64,000 bases of DNA from Bromus sterilis. Lineage: Eukaryota > Streptophyta > Magnoliopsida > Poales > Poaceae. The DNA lies in contig OX465601.1 in the NCBI GenBank assembly GCA_950022295.1, positions 170,131,501 to 170,195,500 on the forward strand, given 5' to 3'. This document shows, in pieces, positions 21,072 to 32,455 of the stretch. Position 1 is the stretch's first letter; the number at the start of each line of letters is the position of its first letter. The position numbers were made by a program, and so were the translations under genes. The notes under the pieces were generated by a model. It saw only the letters and a list, made by a program, of their open reading frames with translations. It searched no databases and had not been told where the DNA came from.

Positions 21072-24000
21072 CTACCGGAGCGCCTCCTTGGCGAGTCCCG
21101 CGGTTCTGCTGCCTTGGTGGGCTACGAAGGCTTCTGATATCTTGTGGAACTCCTTGTCGCAGCGGTCGGGTCTGATGAAACTGCCGCTGACTGTGATGAC
21201 CCCGTGCGGGTCTGGCATCTTGAGCTTGAGGTAGGCATAGTGTGTTACTACCATGAAGCGGGCAAAAGCTGGGCGCCCGAGGATTGCGTGATATTGCGAC
21301 TTCCAGTTGACTACTTCAAAGTCGAGGGTCTCTTTGCGAAAGTTGGTCGCATTGCCGAAGACCACCTCAAGGCTTATCTTTCCTAGAGGGTAAACTGCCT
21401 TTCCTGGCACGATCCCGTGGAAGGTTGTGCCTGAGGTTTTGAGCGCGGAGCTCTGGATGAGCATGTCGTCGAGTGTTTGGGTGAAGATGATGTTGATTCC
21501 ACTGCCGCCGTCCATGAATACTCGCGACATGTCGTAATTTACGATTTTGGCCTCGAGCACTAGCGCGGCGTGTCCTGGTCGGGGGATGACTGGCGGGTGG
21601 TCTTCCCGGGAGAAAGTGATTTCTGTCTCTAACCCGCACAGGTACTCCGGAATGGCGGGGTGTGCAGAGGTTGCTAGGAAGACTTGTCTGGTGACTTGTT
21701 TCTGCTGCCTGTTGGAAGGCCTGCCTTCTTGTATCATGTAGAGCCTGTCCTGAGCTTCTGGGTACTGCTCTTCTTCTTCTGGTGTCCTTTGTCGTTCCTG
21801 GATGGCGGCCACCTGCCTTGTTGGCAGAGGAGGGGATGGTGGAGCGTTGTGGGCGACAAGCCCGACTGCTATGCTTGCGAGTGGTTGGACCGCTGCGGCC
21901 GCGGAGCGGCTTTTCTCCTCAGCCAACTCGTGGAAGCTTCTGCAATTCCTGAGATTATGCCCTGATCCGAGCTCTCCTCGCTCGTTGCTAAATCCATGTA
22001 TCGAGCACGGTCCGTCGAGTTGTTCTTTGGCGGAACGGAATGCCCGAGTGCCGTCGCGCAGCTGCCTTGTCCTCCAGTCTCGTTTCTGGGCTTGGGGTTC
22101 GTCTTCCGGGTTTTCTCTTCGCTGTGGTCTGTTGTCATTGCGGTGCCTGCCGTTTCGGTCATCCGAGAAACTGGCGGCGACCAAGTCAGGTCCTCTGTCG
22201 TCGTAGAAGCTGCGCCTGGGTCGCTTCCTTCTTCGATCGGCTCCTCTGTCTCTGTTGTGGTAGTCGTAGTCATGCTCTGATCGTGCGGTGTGGATTTCTG
22301 TTTCGTTGCAAACAAAATCTTCGCCGTTCGCCCAGCTGTTAGCTAGTTCTAGCAGCAGTGCGAGTGTTCGAACTTTCATCTGTCTGAGCTGCTCCTTGAA
22401 TTCGATGCGCTGCAGGCCTCGCCTGAACGCGTCGATTGCGCTTTCGTCCGATATGTCTTCCGCTGAATTCTTGAGTATCTTCCATCGCTGGAAGTATCCT
22501 TGCAGGGTCTCCCTGGTTCCTTGCCTATATGCTCGCAGTTCCTCGAGTGAAGCTAGTCGCTTGTATGTAGACTTGAAGTTTTCTATGAAGGCCCCTCGGA
22601 ACTGGCTCCAAGAGCTGATGGATCCGCGCCGGAGGTTCTTCAGCCAATGTCGCGCGGAGCTCTCGAGCATGAGCTGCACGTACTTCATTGTCGTGACGTT
22701 GGTTCCTCTCTGAAACTTGACTGTTGTTAGGTAGTCATCGAGCCACGCCTCCGGCTCCTCGAGTCCGTTATACTTTAGCGTCGTGGAGTTCAGTTTGAAC
22801 CCGTTTGGCATTCGTGTCTCACGTATGGCTCGTGTGAAGCATAGTGCCCCACATGGCTCGATTTCCTCGTCGGAAGCCTCTTTGTCCGAGTACTCCTCGC
22901 GTGTTGCGCGTCTTCGCCTGCTGCGGTTGACTTTGTTCTGTGTGATGTCGTCCCGCGCATCTCGTCGAGTGCTGCGACGCCTGTTTTTGTCATCGCTGTC
23001 GTGCTTCTTGTTCTTGTCAGAGCGTCTGCGCCTGTCGTCGTTGATGTCGTCGTCGTCCTCAGGTGAACTGGGGTCCCTGTCTGGTGTCCGTTCGCGGGTC
23101 TGCCGTTTTGTGCTGGATTACTTGGGTGCCGAGGCGTCGATGGCCTCTTTCATTATCTGCAAGGCAATTGATGTGTAGCGATCTGTTTTGCCCTTTCTGC
23201 TTTTCTGGGCACAGGACAGGTAGTCCTGAGTGCTTATGAGTGCTTCTACTGGCGTGAGGGGCTCCTCTTCGTCGTCGTCTTCCTCTAACCTGAAGTCGTT
23301 GTCGAGTTTTCGATCCACTCTCACCCTTTCTGTCTTTCGCAGATTTTTGAGTTTCGATTTGTTGCGGGCGGGGGAATCGCGGCCTGGGGTGTCACTTCTG
23401 GGAGGTTGTCTGCGGCTGTTTTTCTGCTCGAGGTCCGTCTTCTCTTGCTTCTCCATGGCTAGGCGCCATTGTCTCGTCTGCTGGGTTAGCTCACCCGCTA
23501 GCTTGTTGTGCACCTTTAGCTCGTCTCTTGAAGCGCTTGACGGTAGTAGCGTGCAGAGTGCGACTGCTTCCTTTACCATTACCATTGACTCTTTAGACAA
23601 GTATATTTTTTCTCTGGGCGGCCCGTATGCCGCTGCAACCGGGGCTTGCTGCCTACTTCTTGACGGCTGGCTGCCCTTGCCGGGTGCTTGCTGCTTGACG
23701 GTTGGCTGCCCTTTTGGCTTCCGGGTGCTTGCTCTAGTGGTAGTTTCATTGGTATTGATCCCACTTCTCCCAGCTTCACAACCATCTATTTTGTATTGCC
23801 TTGGTCTGTTGCTCTGCTGGTGGTTGGGGTGTCTTGGCGGGTGCTCGGGTCGTCGGCTCGTCCGTTGTTATCTGAAGCTGGTGCGTCGACTTCTGCCATA
23901 AACACCTGTGATGGTGTCCCGACTTCCTTCCATCTTACACGCGTGTAATCGCTCCTCCACGCCGTGTCTCCACTCGAACGGTCGCAGGTGGTGTGAAATC

Positions 24001-24216
24001 TTGAGTTGGTTTGGTAGTCGCGGATGCCTTGGAGGGTGGCCGCGCGGGTGGGTTCCGATCCAATCGTTGCTGCGAGTGTCGTTGTCGATGCGCGGGTGCT
24101 GTCTGTGTGGCGGAGGGCACCCCAATGGTTGATGTAGATCTGATACGCGCGAAGATCAGATTGATGCCGAAGCGTAGATCATTGAAGACTGGTCGGAGGG
24201 TTGGGAGGTGGGCCAT
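21072..24216 (-). pseudogene. Tat-type Gypsy gag-protease
   Basis: The minus-strand frame 23600-21072 is a long Gag-protease interrupted by a TAA at 23118. The N-terminal part is acidic and basic low-complexity. The Gag core follows near 22811-22400 (LNSTTLKYNGLEEPEAWLDDY, ESSARHWLKNL, then QGYFQRW). A CSIHG...H...C zinc-binding stretch lies near 21990. The protease active site MDGGSGINIIF lies near 21490. The frame ends at 21072 with no RT or integrase after it. Upstream, 24216-23935 (MAHLPTLRPVFNDLRFGINLI) is probably the true N-terminus in another frame. The product would coat element RNA in virus-like particles; this copy needs pol from elsewhere. Confidence 0.85.
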
Positions 24217-24330
24217 GAATCCGAGGGACTCAAACAGATTAGATTCTGCCTGAGCCGTCGAGTCGATGAGTGCCGATGATGATGATGATGACGGGACCGC
24301 CAAGATCGCGTTCCCAACCTGCGAGGTTCC

Positions 24331-24345
24331 CACAGACGACGCCAA
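24331..24345 (-). promoter_or_regulatory. Primer binding site of the Tat-type element
   Basis: On the minus strand the sequence after the LTR reads ttggcgtcgtctgtggg, close to the tggcgccgtctgtggg primer site common in Tat-lineage Gypsy elements. It fixes the orientation: the LTR at 24347-24794 is the 5' LTR. Confidence 0.7.
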
Positions 24346-24346
24346 T

Positions 24347-24794
24347 TGACGGGGATCAACCCCGGAAAATCCCATGGTCCGGGACCCTGGGTAGTCATGA
24401 GAAGCTCAGGTTGGACGATAGCTCGTCGGCTAACAGGAGGATACGTTCCTTCTCGATATTATTGCTGGGGAAGATGCGATTACAGTGGATGCCAAGGCTG
24501 GTGCGCCCAAGGCTAGGGTTAGAGATGAGATTGGATGTTTTCGGCATCACCCCTCATAGCCTTTATATACTAGGCTAGGTCTCGGGGGATTTTTCTAAGT
24601 TTACAGGTAAGATTTCCTAACCCTAGCTTTTTCTGCACGGCATATCTTTGCACCTTCCTTACGAGTCGTGGACTCCTACGTCGGTGCCACTTGGCGGGCC
24701 AAGGCGAGGCCCAGGCGATATCTTCACGGCCCTTCTGTCTTCAAGGACACCGGGTAGGCCTATCTGTAGGAGTCGTGGGGTCACCCCCTCGTCA
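24347..24794 (-). mobile_element. 5' LTR of the minus-strand Tat-type Gypsy element
   Basis: In window orientation it starts TGACGGGG and ends CCCCTCGTCA, giving the short inverted ends TGACG/CGTCA and a length of 448 bases. A TATA box (tatataaag on the minus strand) lies at 24562-24570. No second copy exists on the left side of the element, so the 3' LTR is missing. Directly to the right, at 24795, Copia RT sequence begins, so this element was inserted in a Copia pol gene. Confidence 0.75.
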
Positions 24795-25603
24795 AGAAGA
24801 ATGGCACATTCATGTCTCAGGAGAAATACCTCAAAGATTTCCTAAAGAAATTTGATCTTGTCAACTGCAAAATTGTCAAGACACCCATGCCCACGAGTGG
24901 TTTTCTTGATGCAGATGAGAAGGGCAAACCCTTCGATCAAAATAAGTATCGGTCTATGATTGGTTCCCTTTTATATCTTTGTGCATCTAGACCTGACATT
25001 ATGCTCGCAGTATGTATTTGTGCTCGATTTCAGGCAAACCCGAAGGAATCGCACCACATTGCAGTGAAACGAATTCTTCGATATCTTGCGCACACACCTA
25101 CCTTGGGTTTATGGTATCCCAAAGGCACTCAATTTGATCTCGTTGGATATTCTGATTCTGACTGGGCTGGAGATCGTGTCGACCGGAAATGTACCTCAGG
25201 CACTTGTCATTTTCTCGGTAGATCTCTAGTGTGTTGGGCTTCGAAGAAACAGAACTGTGTTTCAATTTCTACGGCAGAAGCCGAGTATATTGCTGCAGGC
25301 TCCTGCTGCACCCAAATTCTGTGGCTCAAGCAAACACTGAAGGATTATGGTATTCATGTCAAGAAGATTCCACTTCTCTGTGACAATGAGAGTGCTATCA
25401 AAATTGCCCATAATCCTGTGCAACATTCTCGCACGAAGCATATTGATATACGGCATCATTTCCTTCATGATCATATTCAGCGTGAAGACATTTTCATCAG
25501 CCATGTGCGCACCGAAGAAGAATTGGCAGATATGTTTGCGAAGCCCCTTGACGAGAAAAGGTTCTGTGCTCTTAGATGTGAACTAAACATCTTAGACTCA
25601 TAG
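24795..25603 (+). pseudogene. Sirevirus-like Copia RT C-terminus and RNase H
   Basis: The frame starts inside RT at about 24795 (KKNGTFMSQEKYLKDFL) and runs to the native stop at 25601. It holds the RT thumb with RSMIGSLLYLCASRPDI and the Copia RNase H with YSDSDWAGDR, SISTAEAEYIAAG, LCDNESAIKIAHNPVQHSRTKHIDIRHHF and ELADMFAKPLDE. All expected acidic residues are present and the frame is undamaged. The 5' half of the element (LTR, gag, protease, integrase and most of RT) is absent because the Tat-type element and a deletion lie to the left. The Sirevirus assignment rests mainly on the downstream gene and the repeated polypurine tracts. Confidence 0.85.
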
Positions 25604-26077
25604 AACGTGCTGTAAGATCGAAATCTTTCGACACCTTGTAATATATGTACATTTCCTGTCGATTAGTTTTCTCTCGCAGTAGTTTAGTTATTTTCTTTTC
25701 TTTCGAGTTGCTGTTTTGTCCTATATACTTGTCACTTCAAACTCTTACTCGTTTGGTTTTTCCCTCGAAGTGATTAAGCATCGGACCCTGTTTTCCCTCT
25801 ATTCTTCTCGTTCCCACTCTATGCTTTTTCTCGTGAACATGTACATTTGTACTCGATTGATTCACTTTGAATGTCATTGATTCCGAAAGAAAGTTGATCG
25901 AACTGTTATCTAAGTTTTCGCTCGTGTTCGATGAGTTTGTTGGTGGACATCTAAGTACTTATCATTCGGTATGTTGGGATTTACCGAGATTACCGCCACT
26001 AAATCCGCCCGTTGAATTCGGAGAGGCGCGTGATCTGAGCCGTTGGATCGGATCTGCCCGCTAGGTCAGACCCCCCC
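25604..26077 (+). mobile_element. Spacer between pol and the extra gene of the Sirevirus-like element
   Basis: T-rich noncoding sequence with no supported ORF. The last 100 bases become GC-richer (around ccgttggatcggatctgc at 26040) and look like the upstream part of a plant promoter. Confidence 0.5.
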
Positions 26078-26640
26078 TTTATAAATACCGATCCACCCCA
26101 CCGGCCAAGTCACTTTTCCCTCGCGTCTTCTTCTTCCCCGCGCTCAAGCTCGATCCCGTGCACGCCGAGGTGCTGCTCGTCGCCGACGCCATCCTCGCCG
26201 TCGTAGCTGCTGCGCATTGCCAAGTTAGGGTATGCACAGCTTCTGGATTCGATTTCCTCTTCTCTTTGTTCTTCAATCCAGATTTGTTTTGATTTTTTGC
26301 TTCTTTTTCTTAGGTCTGTTTGATCCGCTTGGATCTTTGTTTCCTGTGAAAGCTGTTTCTAGGTTTTCCCTCAAGCTTTCACTCGATCTAGGTATGAACT
26401 TTATCCCGGATCTAATCTCACAGATACATATTGACAGATTTGTTGTCTACGCAAGAAATTCACACTTGTCCTTCGTTAGATTTATACTCGATGGAAATCT
26501 AGCCTAGCACATGTATGAAAACCTGCAGTAGAAGGAAATGTCTCTATATGTGTACTGCGTTCAAAATGATTTTCTTTCGAAATCAGTTGGTGCATGTTCA
26601 CATCTTTCCTATATTTCCCTCGTTCCTATTCTGTTCGCAG
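26078..26640 (+). promoter_or_regulatory. TATA box, leader exon and leader intron of the extra gene
   Basis: A good TATA box, tttataaata, lies at 26078-26087 behind a C-rich tract. A GC-rich leader of about 120 bases follows. A possible donor (gggtatgc, GT at about 26230) starts a T-rich stretch ending in the acceptor ttcgcag at 26634-26640, five bases before the ATG at 26645. This is the layout of many plant housekeeping promoters with a leader intron. Function is inferred from sequence only. Confidence 0.55.
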
Positions 26641-26644
26641 GAAA

Positions 26645-29600
26645 ATGTCAGACCTCGAAGGAAATATCAGGGCTCCCAAGAAAGTTGGTGGCCGTACCAA
26701 AATTCACAATAACTGTGAAGGGCTGTCCGAGGATGTTATCATTGCCAAGAATCTCAGAACACCAGAGGGTTCTAAAGAAGATCAGAAAAGGAGAGATAAC
26801 CGGCTGCAGGAAATCAGAAGGTTGCAATCCCTTCGATGGTACAAGTACAAGTACATTATTCCTCGTTGGGAAGTGTTGTTTGCTTTGAAGAATCCCTGGT
26901 CAGATGTGACTGTGTTGAAGCCTGGCTGGACGAAGGATAAGAGAGGTCCTCCTCCTCCAAATGCTGATCCAACAACTCTAAAAACTGCAGAAGATTTCCA
27001 GGATATTGTTGAAGCTCGAAGGAAAGATGCTGAGAAGTGTAAGGCTACTAAAGCCAGAAAATTAGCTGCTGCTGAGGCTCAGGGTGCTGGCCCAAGTGCC
27101 GCATCGAAGGGAAATAAGAAAACCACTCGGCGAGCCAAGAAGGCCGAAGTTATTTCACCTCCTGCTGCATCCTCTAAAGATGATGGTGATGCCGATGATG
27201 AATCTGACGATCCATCTGCCAAGGTTGTTCCTTCAAGGAAGAAGAAACCTGCCAACAAAGGCATAAGGATTCAGGAGCTCGAAGCAAATCTTGCTCCTCG
27301 AGGAACAATTGACATGACTGATCTTGTCACTGATGCTCCTCTGTCCACTGTTGTACCTGTAACTGCTCGTGCAAAGCCTTCAGCGAAGGCAAAGGGCAAG
27401 CAAGCTGCTGGTGCTGAAGATAAAGAAACACTGGCCCAGAGGAAAGAGAGGATTGCACAAGAAAAACGTGCGAAGGAAAAGGCGATCCATGAGAAAGAAA
27501 TTGAGACTGCACTTTTGTTGGCTTTTCATGCTACCCCCGAAGAGAAAAGAGCTGAGTTTTCCAGGAAGAATGGCATCTTTCATCTGGTTGTCGCCAAGTA
27601 TGACACCTAGAGGCGTCTGAAAGAAGTTGAACAACGCGAGAAAGTTGTTGCTGCTGCATCAGCAGCCCTCGAGAAAGTACCGGAGAAGGCGAAGGAAAAG
27701 GTTCCACCTCCATCGAAGAAAAACCCACTTGATCCCAAGGCTACCAAGGCTGCCGAGAAGAAAGCCAAGGAAGCCAAGGCGAGAGAAAAGGCTAATGTTC
27801 CACCTGCTGCACCTGCTCCACAAGTCATGTCAGCTGCTCAGGCCGAGGTTATTCCTCGTGAAGATGTGGGAAGTTCCATTGAGGTTGCATCGCCTATTCG
27901 AGGAGAATGGGATGCTGCCGAAATATGTCGAGTACTGTACAAATTGACCAATGCTCCTCAGGATGTTGGTCCGACTGATTTCTTCCACGAAGAAATTCAG
28001 CTCGAAGTTAATGAGCATATGCTGAAATGGGAAGAGTATTTGGCTCAGTAACACAAGGAGATTCAGACCAAGACCTTTTATAACGAAGCCAAAATTCAAG
28101 ATGATGATGAAGATTCTCAGAAATTCTTCGATCGAAAGATTGCTGAAGCTATTTTTACTCAGACTGAGGCCCAAGAGAATACCATGTGCATGAATAGAAC
28201 CGTTCGACAAGTTGTAACTGAACTGTGCTCAAATCATAATGATGCCCTTGCCGAGAAATATTCTCGCAAGCGGAAGTCGACAGAAAAGGTCGCTGGTGGC
28301 TCCTCTGCGCAAACACAAGAGCCGAAGAACAAGGCAAGAAAGGGCCCCACCCCAAATGTCGATCTTGCACCAGAACGACAAGAATCACACCCTCGCCAAC
28401 CAACTCCACCTCGCCAATCAATTCCACCTCGCCAACCAACTCCACCTCGCCAACCCACTCCACCACATTAACCATCACCACCTCGTGCTCCAACACCTCA
28501 ACCATCACCTGCTGCTGCTAACACTGCTGGGACCGAGCAAGTTGCTCGAGTCGAGCAAGAAAGTGCTGCCCCTGTCTCTGTTGAGACACGACCAGAAACT
28601 GCTCCACAAGATGCCCCACAAGCTGATGCCCCGAAAGATTTCTCACTTGTTGTGTCCGTCCACGAAGAAGAAGTGGAAGTAGACATTACCACTCGATCAC
28701 GCCAGTCTGGTGAAGTGCTTCTGCTCGAAGGCCATGGAGAGGCCGAAGGAGATGGCTCTGGAAGTTCTTCGGATTCTTCCTCGTCGTCATATTCCTCGTC
28801 GTCCGAAGAAGTTTCAGAAGATCAAGATGGCCAGCTTGATATGGCAAGACAACTAGATGATGACTTAGCCGCAATGGAAACAGAAGAAGAACCAGCTGCT
28901 AACACTGATGATGTGATGGCCGAGCAAGAAGATATTGCCGTAGGAAATGCTCAGCTCCTCACGGTCCCCGAAGAAATTGCTGTTCCTGAGGCAGAGGTTG
29001 CTCCTCGAGAGGTTATCAATATCCCCTCACAACCTGCTGGAAACTTTGCTGCTGCTGGCCCGTCTGGATTAAATGTTAACAATGAGAATGTTGATGAGCT
29101 GCTGAACTCGAACCACCTGAGAGAAATGCTCCCACTGTTTCAAGCTAATGTTCCTCGCGGTGGCCCTCGTTTTCACCAACCTAATCACAAGCGCAAGTTT
29201 TTCGGCAAAAGTCCCCATGAGCTGCCCATAACTTTGGTTTCTCTTCGTTTCTGGACACAAGATCAAGCAATTTTATACGCCCAAGTGCTGCTGAACAAGG
29301 ACAAGATTTTCAAGCATTCATTTTTGGACATGCCTTCATTCTACTCGGTGATGGCATTTCAAAATCTTCAACAAATTATCGATGATTTTCATGCTCATCG
29401 CTTGTTTGCCCTCAAGGATGGATACAACCCCGAGCTTATTAAGCAATTCTACTCCACCTTGTATGTCACTGGGCACCCTAGGCAGCCTGAAACTTGGAAG
29501 TTCGACTACATGATTCAAGGCCAAGTTTTCCATCTAACTGTCGACCAATTGCTGGAGATTGTGAATTTACCTCGGTTCGAAGGATTACCTCACAAACTGC

Positions 29601-30464
29601 ACACATTGTCAGATTTGACTCCTGCAGAATTCTCAGTTGCGATGGATCCCGATATTGTGGGCGATGGATATCCACCTGTACCGATGCCCAAGCACTTGGT
29701 GTTCGAAGCTAAAGCATGGTTCTATATCCTGTCAAAGACTTTGATCCCAATGATTGATGTGCACGATGATTTTTCCAATTCCAAGCCTTGCCCAGCATGC
29801 CATCGTGAAGTTAGTCAATGGTATTCCCTTTGACTTTGAAGACTGCTCCATTCGGACCCTTGTGTCCTGTGCTGATAATCCGCATGCATACAAATCGTAC
29901 GCTCCCTGGCTCATGGCGCTATGCAATTATTCTCGAGAAGCACCATTTCCTTCATCCTGCCACCCGAAGCTTCTCTTACCCCCTGTCAGAGATGTGCTGG
30001 ACGTTTCTGCTCGACCCAACGATGTGTTTGCTTAATACATTGGTCCTCGAGAGCATGTAAATGAGAAGAACATTCAGAAGAAATTCATCATGCCTGTAAA
30101 CCATATGGAGGTTTCCCTTCGTTCGCAACAAATGCTCAAACATTTTATCAACGAAGACCGTTTCCAGAAGCAAGCAATGATGAATGAAATCAACATGCTT
30201 AGAAATATTGTGATGAATAACAATCAGATCGGCCGAGAGAGTTTACGCCATGAATGGAAGGGTTTGAGGAAATTCAACACTTGTGGCCAGCTTCACCGCT
30301 CCGGCTTTGAAGCTTATCCACCTCATTTGGACAGGCCCTGGGAACAAGTTGATCAACGAGACCGCCCTAATCCAAGAATTCCTCTGCTTCCTGCAAACCG
30401 AGCAATATGCTTTGTCGATGATTATTACAATATTGCTCTGCACTCCGAATCTGACGAAGAATAA
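26645..30464 (+). pseudogene. Long extra gene 3' of pol in the Sirevirus-like element
   Basis: One frame runs from ATG 26645 to about 29790 with stops at 27608, 28049 and 28469, then shifts to another frame that continues, past a stop at 30033, to 30464; intact it would be about 1270 residues. Order: a conserved N-terminal region (RWYKYKYIIPRWEVLF); long Lys/Ala/Glu-rich coiled-coil-like stretches; PRQPTP repeats (28390-28465); an acidic Ser-rich tract (28755-28820); a globular domain at 29150-30030 (LRFWTQDQAILYAQVLLNKDKIF, LIKQFYSTLYV, WKFDYMIQGQVF); and a basic tail. The globular part resembles plant-transposon/Athila ORF1-type domains, at low confidence. I see no signal peptide or membrane anchor, so an envelope role is not supported. 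Function unknown. Confidence 0.65.
28390..28465 (+). repeat. 18-bp coding repeat (PRQPTP)n
   Basis: Four tandem 18-base units (cctcgccaaccaactcca and variants) encode PRQPTP or PRQSIP, inside the extra gene of the Sirevirus-like element. The frame is kept across the repeat; a TAA at 28469 follows. Confidence 0.85.
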
Positions 30465-31212
30465 GCTCCTGCTCCTGCTCCGCCCAGCTGGTCGCCAAAT
30501 GTTCTACGACGTCGGACTCCAGATTCTCCTTGGAATTCTTCTGGAGACCATCATTCATTTCCGGCACCTATCCCCTGACGAAGGCCGTCTTCCTCGACAT
30601 CGACGCCGACGCACTCCTTCGCTTCAAGCTTCGCATGCTGAATCTTCTCGGAGCCGTCGTCATCGTCGCCATCGCCGTCGTCATCGCAACGCTTCACGAG
30701 ATTAGATTTCTCTCGACCCTATTCTCTCGACTTTTTGTTCTCTTGTAGACAAAAAGGGGGAGATGTAGTGGCATCGAAGAAATTAGTTTGCTGCGGGGTT
30801 AAGGGCATTTGCTTTCATGTGCTTATTTGAACTTCTGGCTACTTGTTCGATCGGGTTGTAATAACTTTAAGTAGTCGTAGACCTTGAACTGCTGTTATTG
30901 AATAAATTCCCTGCATATGCTTGCCATCGTAAACTGTCTTGCAGGAAAATTCTAAGTTCACAGGTCATTCGAGGAGATTGCATACTTCTCTGGTTTTCAT
31001 TCTAGACTGCAATCTCACTCGCGAAGGATAAATGGATTTCCCCTCGAATCAATTAAATCAATATATGCTCGAATTCGAAAGATATCATCTCCGTGCATAC
31101 ATGAAGGGGGAGTATACCATTTACCTTAAGCACTGTCATTCCAACGCAATACAAATCTTTTCAATTATTTGTCGATGCCTGTTTGTCAACAATCGTCCAA
31201 AAAGGGGGAGAT
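30465..31212 (+). promoter_or_regulatory. 3' noncoding region with three polypurine tracts
   Basis: Three purine tracts of the same type precede the LTR: aaaaagggggaga near 30751-30763, gaagggggag near 31103-31112, and aaaaagggggaga at 31199-31211, which abuts the LTR start at 31213. Multiplied polypurine tracts are a described hallmark of Sireviruses. Bases 30465-30740 still show an open but unsupported frame with Arg-rich translation. Confidence 0.75.
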
Positions 31213-32455
31213 TGTAAGAGCAAATTCTTGCCCCGAAGGTTTTGGAGATTGTTGAGCAAAATTAGTCGAGGAACTAATATGAGTTTCGAGTATAAACAGA
31301 TTATTAGGTTCCTGAAGAATGAAGTTTGCATAGGGGAGTTCGAAGGATAACACCGAGGGAGTTTCTACCGTAAGCAATGAAGGTCGACGACGCCTAAAAA
31401 TGTCTTCGAAGGATTTGGCACTCTCGAAGGAATACGCAACGAAGAGAAAGCTGAAGCTGGATCAAGACTTAGTCTTGTTGCTAGTTTCTCTTTCATTTTA
31501 TTGAGTCGTAGGAAAACCGTACTATCAAGAGGTGTTTGCTAGTTAAGTTATCTGTCGAAATTATTTGCTCAGCTTAACTCAAAACCCAGAGAGTTTTCCT
31601 ACCAAGAGAAATCTCACCGAGTTGAATTGTAGCTCGAAGGCAAAGTCATCGTACTTGGTGCCACCGAGAGAGAATTCATTCGGTGAGTCAGCTTTCTTGT
31701 TCCTCAAGTAAAGTTGCGCATTGATTGAAATTCCGACCGTTGTGGACACGCGTCAAGCTGTCACATCGGGTCACTTCGGACATTTCTCCATTGGGATCGC
31801 CACCTATAAATAGCCCGCACCCTACCGCCAGTTGCGGCTGGCTGCTCCACTGAAGATTCTGAGCGTCCCAGAAGAGAAAACCCGAGAGAAAATCCTAGTC
31901 CCAGAGCTGAGTTGAGAAAATTCATTGAGACTTAGAACTTGATTAGCCGGCCTTTTTATCTTGGTGAACTGCAAGTCTCCTAGACGGTAGAGGTCGCCTA
32001 CCAGCAGTCGAAGAGTAATTGTCGCTGAGGAAGGAAGTCTATAAAGGTTCGGAGGTGGCCTGAATCATCTACCCCGAGAGAATACTAGACAAACTCGGGG
32101 AGTTTGGTTCAGTGGAGACAAGGACGGAGAGAGGTTTGCTCCAAGTGTTCAATCACCAGTCCCTCCACCCAGACGTAGCTCTTTGTAGAGAGTGAACTTG
32201 GTCAACAAACATCGCTGCGTCAGGCTCGTTCTAATTCCTGTCCTTACATTCAGTATTTACATTATGTATGTTTGCCTTCGGTGTTTCCCCTCGATATGGA
32301 TTCCCTCGATGATCTCTCCCCTTATTTCATCTCGAGGTTGTTTTTCCTTCGTCATAGTTTAAGCTGCTACTTTTTCGAATGTTTGTCTTCAATTCTCTCT
32401 GAAGAATTTGAAGTGATCATTCCCCCCTCCCCCTCTGATCATTCTTGAGCTTACA
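31213..32455 (+). mobile_element. 3' LTR of the Sirevirus-like Copia element
   Basis: The LTR begins TGTAAGAGC directly after the polypurine tract and ends GAGCTTACA, so the ends form a 6-base inverted repeat (TGTAAG/CTTACA); the length is 1243 bases. A TATA box, tataaata, lies at 31805-31812, with the likely transcript start about 30 bases later. The next five bases, ggtac, may be one copy of the target repeat. The 5' LTR is not in the window. Confidence 0.85.

Noticed and set aside
20697..21234. ORFs of 60-177 codons in the 67-bp array
   Set aside because: Each is a frame through GC-rich repeats lacking stops; the repeat period explains them.
21802..23901. Several plus-strand ORFs of 90-223 codons
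   Set aside because: They are shadows of the minus-strand gag-protease, which carries recognisable Gag and protease motifs.
26645..30464. Envelope glycoprotein in the Sirevirus-like element
   Set aside because: No signal peptide, membrane anchor or cysteine-rich ectodomain is visible; the protein is Lys/Glu-rich with coiled-coil-like and acidic tracts.
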